Shown: piece by piece, positions 54,409 to 60,568 of the stretch | Position numbering within the stretch: position 1 is the first letter of the stretch | How the letters are laid out: each line of letters starts with the position of its first letter | Assembly (NCBI GenBank): GCA_900754745.1 | Contig: CAAEEB010000085.1 | Location: 1-60,568, forward strand | Direction of reading: 5' to 3' | From: an uncultured Collinsella sp. | Lineage (GTDB): Bacteria > Actinomycetota > Coriobacteriia > Coriobacteriales > Coriobacteriaceae | DNA: 60,568 nt | Program-made: the position numbers and the translations under genes | The notes under the pieces: model-generated | Seen by the model: only the letters and a program-made list of their open reading frames with translations | Databases searched by the model: none | What the model was told of the DNA's origin: nothing

Positions 54409-54708
54409 CTATTCCTCATCGAGGAATGACATAAGCTCATCAGCGCTGTTGAATGACGGGCTATCGTCCGGCAGAATCCCAAGCTCATGGGCCTCGGCGA
54501 TCACCATGGCGCGCCTTGTTGCTTCGTTGGGCACCTCCGATCGGCCCACAATCTCAAACGGAATCTTCCGCTGGTTCACAAGCTGTCGAACAGCAAGATT
54601 GAGATAGGAGTTGAGGCTGAGGCCGACCGAATCCAAAAACTCAGTCGCCTGCTCCTTGAGCCCCTCCTCGATGCGGACCGTCGTGGGCTTAGCCGTTACA
54701 GTAGACAT
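54409..54708 (-). CDS. RelB/DinJ-type antitoxin
   Basis: A 99-residue antitoxin. The N-terminal ribbon-helix-helix (TTVRIEEGLKEQATEFLDSV, then GLSLNSYLNLAVRQLV) binds DNA. The C-terminal acidic part (FNSADELMSFLDEE) should wrap the toxin. ATG 54708 has GAGGAGG upstream. An upstream dyad (54756-54791) is the likely operator. Confidence 0.93.
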   Translation of the reverse strand: MSTVTAKPTTVRIEEGLKEQATEFLDSVGLSLNSYLNLAVRQLVNQRKIPFEIVGRSEVPNEATRRAMVIAEAHELGILPDDSPSFNSADELMSFLDEE

Positions 54709-54755
54709 ACGCGACCTCCTCGCCCTCGTCTTTTGCATCAGTATACCCAAATTAA

Positions 54756-54791
54756 ATGGCAATCTGATGTTAGATAGCATCAGTTTGCCAT
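54756..54791 (-). promoter_or_regulatory. Operator dyad of the toxin-antitoxin operon
   Basis: ATGGCAATCTGATG (54756-54769) and CATCAGTTTGCCAT (54778-54791) are inverted with one mismatch around TTAGATAG. It lies 48 bp before the antitoxin start, as expected for autoregulation. Confidence 0.75.
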
Positions 54792-54822
54792 GCATATTCA
54801 TGTCGCGGCAGTCACGCCCACC

Positions 54823-55581
54823 TTACATCAGCCCGCTCAGGGCGATGTCGACGGCCTCGTTGAGGTCGTCGGTGATGTGCACGAGCTCGGGATCGAGCGG
54901 GCTGATCATACCGGCGTCCATCACCGGACCGTTAAGCCAGTCGAATAGGCCCTGCCAGTACTCGCTGCCCACCAGCACAAGCGGCATGCGCTTGACCTTG
55001 TGTGTCTGCACCAGCGTGAGCACCTCGAACATCTCGTCGAGCGTGCCGAAACCACCGGGAAACACAATAGCGCCCGAGCTGTATTTGACGAACATGGTCT
55101 TGCGCACAAAGAAGTAACGGAAGTCCATGCCGAGGTTCACGTATTTGTTGAGCCCATGCTCGTGCGGAAGCTCGATACCCAAGCCGACCGACTTGCCGTT
55201 GGCGCTCGCCGCTCCCCTGTTGGCCGCCTCCATGACGCCAGGTCCGCCACCGGTGATGACCGCCACGCCGCGCTGGGCAATCTTGCGACCAACCGTGCGC
55301 GCCGCCTTGTAGAGCGGATCGGTCTTGGGCGTGCGGGCACTGCCAAAGATAGTCACCGCAGGACCAAGCTCGGCAAGCGCGCCAAAACCGTCGACGAATT
55401 CTGCCTGAATACGAAGGACGCGCCAGGGGTCGGCATGCAACCAGTCGGTCGAATCCTCGGGCGCCAGCAGGTTGGCGTAGGTGTTGTCCTTAGGAATCAT
55501 GGGGCCGCGCATGACCACGGGGCCGCGGCGGTATGTCTCGTCGTAGGCAGGCTCGCCCTCGACATTCTCGTTCTTAATCAT
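54823..55581 (-). CDS. LOG family protein (TIGR00730)
   Basis: A 252-residue Rossmann-fold protein. It has FGSARTPKTDPLY, ITGGGPGVMEAANRGA and the active PGGFGTLDE, the LOG signatures. LOG enzymes release cytokinin bases from nucleotide ribosides or act as nucleotide 5'-phosphoribohydrolases; the physiological role in this group is unknown. ATG 55581 has ATAGGAG upstream. It lies between tgt and the toxin-antitoxin operon, all on the minus strand but separately spaced. Confidence 0.92.
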   Translation of the reverse strand: MIKNENVEGEPAYDETYRRGPVVMRGPMIPKDNTYANLLAPEDSTDWLHADPWRVLRIQAEFVDGFGALAELGPAVTIFGSARTPKTDPLYKAARTVGRKIAQRGVAVITGGGPGVMEAANRGAASANGKSVGLGIELPHEHGLNKYVNLGMDFRYFFVRKTMFVKYSSGAIVFPGGFGTLDEMFEVLTLVQTHKVKRMPLVLVGSEYWQGLFDWLNGPVMDAGMISPLDPELVHITDDLNEAVDIALSGLM

Positions 55582-55791
55582 GGGTACTCCTATCGAAAAT
55601 AGAAACGGGCGGGGTCGACGCCATGCGTCAAACACCCGCCCGAACATCAACTATTCGGTATGGTACCCACGATGCATCAAGTGCTTGCAAGGCATCGGTC
55701 AGCGGTCGCGCAGACGGTGTTATCGAACGTGATGACCGGCCGGCGCTCGCCCCTTGCCGTTGCCCGCGCTCTGCAAGCGCCCGCGCCGCTC

Positions 55792-56931
55792 TTAGTAGTC
55801 CACCGCCGCAGGACTGTTCATCCAGTCGCTCACAAACGCGCCGTAGCGGCCCTCGATAATGGCCTGGCGGGCACGCTGCATAAGGTTGAGCAGGTAGTAG
55901 ATGTTGTGCATCGACAGCAGAATACCGCCGAGCATCTCCTTCTGCGTGACCATGTGACGGATGAGCGCGCGGCTGTAGCCGCCCGTGCACACCGGGCAGG
56001 TGCAGGTGGGGTCGATGGGGCCGTCGTCGTGCGCAAAGCGCGCATTGCGGAAGTTAAGGCGACCTTCACTGGAGAACGCCGTACCCATGCGGCCGGTGCG
56101 CGTCGGCAGCACGCAGTCGAACATGTCGATGCCTACGCCAACGCCGCGCACGAGCGTGGTAGGGTTGCCAACGCCCATGAGGTAGCGCGGCTTGTGCTTG
56201 GGCATGTATTCGGAAACCAGCGGCGCCAGCGTCTCGAACATGGTCTCGTGGTCCTCGCCCACCGAGTAGCCGCCGATGCCGTAGCCGGGGAAGTCGCCGC
56301 ACTCCTCCAGGTGGCGCAGCGAGCGCAGGCGCAGGTCCAGATGCATGCCGCCCTGGACGATGCCAAAGAGCGCCTGGTCATCACGGGTGTGGGCCTTATA
56401 ACAGCGCTCGGCCCACATGCTCGACAGCTCAACGGCGCGCTCGACGTAGGCGCGCGTGGCGGGATAGCCCGGGCACTGGTCGAGCTGCATGCAGATGTCG
56501 GAGCCGAGCTTCATGGCGATTTCCATGTTGTCCTCGGGCGTCCAGAACACGTGGCGGCCGTCGTAATCGTTGACGATAAAGCGCACGCCCTCGTCGGTGA
56601 GCTTGACGGCGTCGTTGTGGCTGAACACCTGGAAGCCGCCCGAGTCGGTAAGAATGGGGCCGTGCCAGTTCATAAACTTGTGCAGGCCGCCCAGCTCGGC
56701 GATGGTGTCCTCGCCGGGACGCATGGACAGGTGATAGGTGTTGGCAAGCACAATCTGGGCGCCGAGCTGCTTGACGGTCTCGGTAGGTATACCCTTGACG
56801 TTTGCCTTGGTGCCCACGGGCATAAAGATCGGCGTCTCGATGTCGCCGTGCGGGGTGTGCAGTACGCCGGCACGCGCATGCGTCGTCGGGTCCTCGGCGA
56901 TCAGGTCGAATTTAAAGAGGTTCTGGTCCAT
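55792..56931 (-). CDS. tgt: tRNA-guanine transglycosylase
   Basis: Exchanges guanine for a queuine precursor in the wobble position of GUN-anticodon tRNAs. The 379-residue protein has ILTDSGGFQVFS, the LDQCPGYPATR loop, the nucleophile region GVGIDMFDCVLPTRTGR and the zinc site CTCPVCTGGYSRALIRHM. Length is standard. ATG 56931 has AAGGAG. No queuosine synthesis genes are adjacent, so the base may come from salvage; that is inference. Confidence 0.96.
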   Translation of the reverse strand: MDQNLFKFDLIAEDPTTHARAGVLHTPHGDIETPIFMPVGTKANVKGIPTETVKQLGAQIVLANTYHLSMRPGEDTIAELGGLHKFMNWHGPILTDSGGFQVFSHNDAVKLTDEGVRFIVNDYDGRHVFWTPEDNMEIAMKLGSDICMQLDQCPGYPATRAYVERAVELSSMWAERCYKAHTRDDQALFGIVQGGMHLDLRLRSLRHLEECGDFPGYGIGGYSVGEDHETMFETLAPLVSEYMPKHKPRYLMGVGNPTTLVRGVGVGIDMFDCVLPTRTGRMGTAFSSEGRLNFRNARFAHDDGPIDPTCTCPVCTGGYSRALIRHMVTQKEMLGGILLSMHNIYYLLNLMQRARQAIIEGRYGAFVSDWMNSPAAVDY

Positions 56932-57026
56932 AAACTGGAACTCCTTGGTTGCGGTTCATACGCAAACCATTATACGAGCAACCATCGAACCGCACCGACT
57001 CGACAGAAACTGGTGCAAGGGAGATG

Positions 57027-57197
57027 TAGTCGTTGGGTAGTCGTTGGGGACGTTCTTAAACGACTAGTTGTTGGGGACAGCCTTCAGCGCCATCTTGCAA
57101 AGGAGTGTCCCAATCTGCCGGCACTTAGGGACTGTCCCTAAGTGCCGGCAAGACTGTCCCCTTCGACTAGTCATTTAAGAACGTCCCCAACGACTAC
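57027..57197. repeat. GGGGACGTTCTTAAACGACTAG palindromic repeat, copy 2
   Basis: Outer arms TAGTCGTTGGGGACGTTCTT (from 57038) and AAGAACGTCCCCAACGACTA (to 57196) enclose GGGACAGCC/GTGTCCC and a CTGCCGGCACTTAGGGAC palindrome. This is the most elaborate copy. Confidence 0.85.
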
Positions 57198-57204
57198 TTT
57201 TCGT

Positions 57205-57370
57205 CAGCAACGCAAACGCCGATGCCCTGGCAACGTCAGCGAGCGGTCGCCAGAGCGAACAAGTTGGCATGAAAAGAGGGCGGCATAGACCTTCTGGTCA
57301 TGCCGCCCTCTTTGAATGACAAATTGTCGCTCTGGTGACCGCGCAGCGTCGGCCCGTTACGGCGTTTGGT
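57205..57370. repeat. GGTCGCCAGAGCG long palindrome, copy 1
   Basis: GGTCGCCAGAGCGAACAAGT (from 57245) to GAGGGCGGCAT mirrors ATGCCGCCCTC to GTCGCTCTGGTGACC (57340), ~40-bp imperfect arms around AGACCTTCTGGTC. Outer AACGCC and GGCGTT strips extend it. A homologous copy is at 60441-60568. Confidence 0.8.
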
Positions 57371-57385
57371 AAAACGCCGAAACCC

Positions 57386-58186
57386 CTACGGCCGCTGGCC
57401 CATGCCACCCTCGAGGGTGACGGTCTCGCCGTTCATATACTTAAAGTCGGGGCCGCAGAGCTGAACGACCACGCGGCCGATCTCCTTCTCGACGTCGCCG
57501 TAGTGGCCTGCCGGCGGCATGTGGACGTTGGCCTTAAACGCCTCGGGATAGGCATCCTGGAAGTTCTCGAGCGCAGCGGTCCAAGCAAGCGGGCACACGA
57601 TGTTGACGTTGATGCCGTCCTTGCCCCACTCGTTGGCGGCAACGCGGGTCAAGCCGCGGATGCCTTCCTTGGCGGCGGCATAGCTGCACTGGCCGTAGTT
57701 GCCAAACAGGCCGGCGCCCGAGGCAAAGTTGACCACGGAGCCCTTGGTTTCCTTCAGGTGCGGATAGGCCTTCTGCATGTACAGATAGGTAGCATACAGG
57801 CCGGAGTAAATGGCCAGGTTAAACTGATCCATGGTGTGGTCGGCGATGGTCACGCCCGAGGCGCTGGCCTGAGCGTTGTTGACGACGGCGTCGATGCGGC
57901 CGAACTCCTCAATCGCCTTGTCGATAACGTTCTGTACGACGGCCTCGTTGTCCTGGCCGGCAGAAACATCGGCCTGAACAGGCAGAACCTTGACGCCGTA
58001 CTCGGCCTCGAGGGACTCCTTGGCAGCCTCGAGCTTGGCAACGTTGCGGCCGGTAATGACGAGGTTTGCGCCCTCCTTGGCAAAAGCGATATCGATGCCG
58101 TAGCCGATGGAGCCAGCGGAGCCGTCCTTAAGCGTGGCCTTGCCGCCGCCGGTGACGATTACGGTCTTACCAGTGAAAAGTCCCAT
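57386..58186 (-). CDS. Short-chain dehydrogenase, 12-alpha-hydroxysteroid dehydrogenase-like
   Basis: A 266-residue SDR oxidoreductase. Cofactor loop VTGGGKATLK with GSIGYG (11-30), NNAQ (103-106), catalytic Ser156, Tyr169 and Lys173 (FASGAG, YAAAK), and the end GETVTLEGGMGQRP. From memory the segments NNAQASASG, YSGLYAT, LKET.GSV.NFASGAGLFGN and this C-terminus closely match clostridial bile-acid 12-alpha-HSDHs. That would make it an enzyme oxidising the 12-OH of cholate-type bile acids. The family is certain, the substrate inferred. ATG 58186 has GAAAGGA. It is flanked by composite repeats. Confidence 0.88.
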   Translation of the reverse strand: MGLFTGKTVIVTGGGKATLKDGSAGSIGYGIDIAFAKEGANLVITGRNVAKLEAAKESLEAEYGVKVLPVQADVSAGQDNEAVVQNVIDKAIEEFGRIDAVVNNAQASASGVTIADHTMDQFNLAIYSGLYATYLYMQKAYPHLKETKGSVVNFASGAGLFGNYGQCSYAAAKEGIRGLTRVAANEWGKDGINVNIVCPLAWTAALENFQDAYPEAFKANVHMPPAGHYGDVEKEIGRVVVQLCGPDFKYMNGETVTLEGGMGQRP

Positions 58187-58480
58187 ACGAAGTCCTTTCA
58201 AATCGCGACGGGCCCACCCGCCGACTGCGCGCATCCAACTTCACGCGCCAAAAGCTGAAATGCAACTTTAGCGGGTTCAAGTGAAAAATAAAGGCTGCAG
58301 CAGGCGAACGGCACAACGTCATTCGGCGAAGGGGATGTCAAGTACAAATTGGATAGAGTGGCCGAGTTTTTGCCATCGTCGCGAGCCATCGAACACGTTT
58401 TGAAACTTTGCTGCGGCGCGCGGGATGTCGGCGCGAGACTTTATCATAGGGTGACAAACAACGATGAGGAGCACATGCCT

Positions 58481-60244
58481 ATGACAGACGAGCTGGACCC
58501 CCAGACTCAACAGCATATTGATGATTCCGCAGACGCCACCGCAGATACTAACGTTGTGACCTGCGATGACACCAACGTCGATAACGCCACTCTAAGCGAA
58601 AGCACTGCGGCCGAAACCCCTGCCGCCGAAGATGCCGACGAGCAAAACGACGATGCGCCCGCTCAGGACGACGACCCTGCACAGGATGCCGCTCCGCAAG
58701 CAGCAGGCCCCATCGAGGTGTCTTCGGAAGAAGAGCTCGACGCCGTGATGGACTCCATGATGGATGCCGTCAAGGCTATGAAGGACGCTGTCGCCGATGC
58801 CGATGTCGACGCCGAAGAAGAGGAAGCCGCCGAGGCCGCCTCGACCTTTGTGCCCGGCGAGACCCCGGTTGCCGACCAGGGCAGCACCATGCCCTCGTTC
58901 CTACAACTCGAGCACCCTACGATTGGCGCCGATGCAGTCGACCCGCATACGGCAGGCTTTTCCGTAATCGAGGGCGGCACCGGCAATATTGCCGCGCCGC
59001 AGACTGCCAATGCAGACGAGGCGGAGGCGAATCGCCCGTCCGCCCCACACGCCCCCGCCGCGAGCCGCGACTTGGGGAGCGCCGTCTCGAACACCGCCAA
59101 CGCCGTGGGCACGTTTATCGCCCAGGGCGCATCGGCCATGCGCGAGATGAACGCCGCCAAGAAGGCGCTCGCCGACGCCCGCGCCCATCTGGCCGAGCTT
59201 GAGCAGCGCATTGCCGACCAGGCCGAGGAGCTCGAGACGCGCCAGGACATCGCAGGCCGCTACGACCAGATCGTTGCCGAACAGCGCCAAGCCATCGTCA
59301 CGGCACAAAAGGCCGGTGCGGCCGCCGAAATCGACCGCGAGGCCCATGCCGCCAAAGCGACGGAGCTCAAGGGTCAGCTCGAACAAATGAAGGCAGAAGA
59401 CGACGCGACCGAGCTCCGCCTGAAGGCTGCGCTCGACGCCGTAGAGGCCCGCGAGGCGAGCTCGCGCGAGACTGGCAACCGCCTCGTTCGCCGCCTTGAG
59501 GATTCCAAGCGCATCCGCGACAAGGTAAAGGCGGAGCGCGATACCGGTGTCGCCGCCGCACGACAAACTGCCGATGCCACGCGCGCACAGCTCGAGACCT
59601 TGCGTCGCGAGTATGCCGAGTTGCAGCGCAATCCTTCGGCAAATCCCGCCAATTACACCGTGCGCACCAGCGAGCTGTCGATGCAAATCTCCGACGCTGC
59701 CGATGCGCTGCGCAAGGCCGAAGAAGACATTCCGCGCGTGACCGCCGATCTTGAGCATTCGCTCGCCGCCGCCGAACAGGCCGTCGAACAGGCACAGGCT
59801 CCCATCGCCGATGCTAAGCGCGCGCATCAGGCCGTGACAGCCGAGGCGGACGCCGCACGCGATGAGCTGCAGTCCGCAAAAGCTGCCGCCGCAACGCGCC
59901 AGCGCGAGCTGCGCGAAAAGATCGCCGCCCAGGACAAGGCACGCCGCGAGCAAGAGCAGGCCATCGCCAATGCCCAGGCAGACGCCGCACATGCGCAGTC
60001 GATTATCGAGCAAGCGACCGAAGTACACGACCACCCCGAGATTACCGAATCGCTCGCTGGTTCCTTGGCGCGCGACAAGGCAGAGCACGCCGAAACCGAG
60101 CGCGAAGTCGCCCAGCTCGAGGCCGCCGAAGACGACGTACGCGAGCGCACCCGCGACTCACGCGTCAAATTCACCGGCGCCATCGTCTGCATTATCGCCG
60201 CAATCCTAGTGATCATCGCAATCTGGCTCTTCACGAGCAAGTAA
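58481..60244 (+). CDS. Acidic coiled-coil protein with C-terminal membrane anchor
   Basis: I do not recognise a family for this 587-residue protein. Residues 1-~135 are strongly acidic (D/E/A-rich, low complexity). Residues ~210-550 form long Ala/Glu/Arg coiled coils. The last ~22 residues before LFTSK are a single hydrophobic segment (AIVCIIAAILVIIAIWLF). It is tail-anchored, with the rod in the cytoplasm, suggesting a scaffold or envelope-linked structural role. ATG 58481 is chosen because GAGGAG lies nine bases upstream; ATG 58475 is too close. A terminator repeat follows. Confidence 0.8.
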   Translation: MTDELDPQTQQHIDDSADATADTNVVTCDDTNVDNATLSESTAAETPAAEDADEQNDDAPAQDDDPAQDAAPQAAGPIEVSSEEELDAVMDSMMDAVKAMKDAVADADVDAEEEEAAEAASTFVPGETPVADQGSTMPSFLQLEHPTIGADAVDPHTAGFSVIEGGTGNIAAPQTANADEAEANRPSAPHAPAASRDLGSAVSNTANAVGTFIAQGASAMREMNAAKKALADARAHLAELEQRIADQAEELETRQDIAGRYDQIVAEQRQAIVTAQKAGAAAEIDREAHAAKATELKGQLEQMKAEDDATELRLKAALDAVEAREASSRETGNRLVRRLEDSKRIRDKVKAERDTGVAAARQTADATRAQLETLRREYAELQRNPSANPANYTVRTSELSMQISDAADALRKAEEDIPRVTADLEHSLAAAEQAVEQAQAPIADAKRAHQAVTAEADAARDELQSAKAAAATRQRELREKIAAQDKARREQEQAIANAQADAAHAQSIIEQATEVHDHPEITESLAGSLARDKAEHAETEREVAQLEAAEDDVRERTRDSRVKFTGAIVCIIAAILVIIAIWLFTSK

Positions 60245-60269
60245 GCCAAACATCAAATACGCCCCAACG

Positions 60270-60337
60270 CAGTTGCGGTGAGATAGTTCCTGCTCAGCCC
60301 TCAAAAAGGCCAAGAACTATTTCACCGCAACTTTTTG
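60270..60337 (+). terminator. TTGCGGTGAGATAG palindrome, copy 5, acting as terminator
   Basis: AGTTGCGGTGAGATAGTTC (60271-60289) pairs with GAACTATTTCACCGCAACT (60313-60331), followed by TTTTT. It follows the coiled-coil gene by 26 bp. Confidence 0.85.
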
Positions 60338-60353
60338 GTGCATGGGTAGCTGG

Positions 60354-60435
60354 TAGTCATTGGGGACGTTCTTAAACGACTAGTCAAACAAGAACGTCCC
60401 CAACGACTAGTCATTTAAGAACGTCCAACGACTAT
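60354..60435. repeat. GGGGACGTTCTTAAACGACTAG palindromic repeat, copy 3
   Basis: TAGTCATTGGGGACGTTCTT, then AAGAACGTCCCCAACGACTA, then a partial third arm AAGAACGTCCAACGACTA. It precedes the second long palindrome as in copy 2. Confidence 0.85.
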
Positions 60436-60440
60436 TTGGG

Positions 60441-60568
60441 CCAAGGCAACGCCGATGCTTTGGCAACGACAGCGAAAACCCGTCAGAGCGAGCAAGGTGC
60501 CTTGAAGCGAGGCGGCATTGACCTTCTGGTCATGCCGCCGAAGCTGAAAGGCAGATTGCCGCTCTGGC
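60441..60568. repeat. Long palindrome, copy 2 (cut by window edge)
   Basis: It aligns with 57205-57340: AACGCCGATGC, GGCAACG, CAGAGCGA, GGCGGCATTGACCTTCTGGTC and ATGCCGCC in the same order and orientation. Confidence 0.8.

Larger units (their letters stand above)
56932..57385. other. Intergenic region filled by composite palindromic repeats
   Basis: No gene. Almost all of 57027-57370 is the TCGTTGGGGACGTTC repeat followed by a long palindrome, described separately. Confidence 0.75.
60245..60568. other. Terminal intergenic region made of repeats
   Basis: No gene to the window end. It holds the fifth TTGCGGTG palindrome, a GGGGACGTTC repeat and a second GGTCGCCAGAGCG-type palindrome cut by the window edge. 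Confidence 0.75.

Overview
The window looks like a chromosomal segment of a gut Coriobacteriia bacterium, most likely a Collinsella. It has high GC and dense gene packing. Between its operons lie several families of short palindromic repeats, and it carries a bile-acid-type hydroxysteroid dehydrogenase homologue. The genus is an inference from gene content and repeat style; there is no rRNA or marker gene here that would prove it.

Layout. 0-12.7 kb is housekeeping: proB, nicotinate phosphoribosyltransferase, a tRNA-Ala(CGC), a PflA-like radical SAM enzyme, a structured RNA candidate, a WecA/TagO-like transferase, trpS, a DegV protein, a MarR regulator, a B3/B4-domain protein and ATP-type pckA. 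12.9-19.3 kb holds a lactate-permease-type gene with a frameshift, a Wzx-like flippase, a metallophosphoesterase and a Na+ or K+/H+ antiporter. 19.4-23.0 kb is an accessory island: three copies of a terminator-bearing leader element, a DUF3800 protein, a frameshifted small gene, and an overlapping pair encoding a MazG-like pyrophosphohydrolase and a GIY-YIG/DUF2075 helicase fusion. 23.1-25.5 kb is the serC-serA serine pathway. 25.9-34.8 kb contains an endonuclease-like gene split by an amber codon, an M20 peptidase, a DUF1015-like protein, tandem histidine phosphatases, a nitroreductase, an HdeD-like membrane protein, a DUF188 protein, a His-rich putative manganese transporter and a DEDD exonuclease.

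35-40.3 kb begins with a second endonuclease-like gene inside a pair of 28-bp near-direct repeats. It continues with a metal-resistance operon (ArsR/SmtB regulator, free-standing HMA metallochaperone, Zn/Cd-type P-ATPase) controlled by obvious repeated operators, and a DtxR/MntR regulator. 40.5-50.5 kb has a HAD phosphatase, an ABC-F ATPase, the phosphate operon pstSCAB, an M20 dipeptidase, a second HAD phosphatase and a second DegV protein. 50.6-54.7 kb is a second accessory island: a MITE-like inverted-repeat element, a 1017-residue primase-helicase-PLD fusion resembling the TOTE conflict proteins, and a YafQ/DinJ-type toxin-antitoxin pair. 54.8-60.5 kb has a LOG-family protein, tgt, a 12-alpha-HSDH-like short-chain dehydrogenase and a coiled-coil membrane-anchored protein. 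The last two sit between two copies of a composite palindromic repeat.

Three genes carry single lesions (frameshifts near 13946 and 20654, amber stop at 26521). The strongest candidates for something new are the repeated riboregulator-like leader of the DUF3800 gene, the MazG/GIY-YIG-DUF2075 pair behind it, and the primase-helicase fusion at 51-54 kb.
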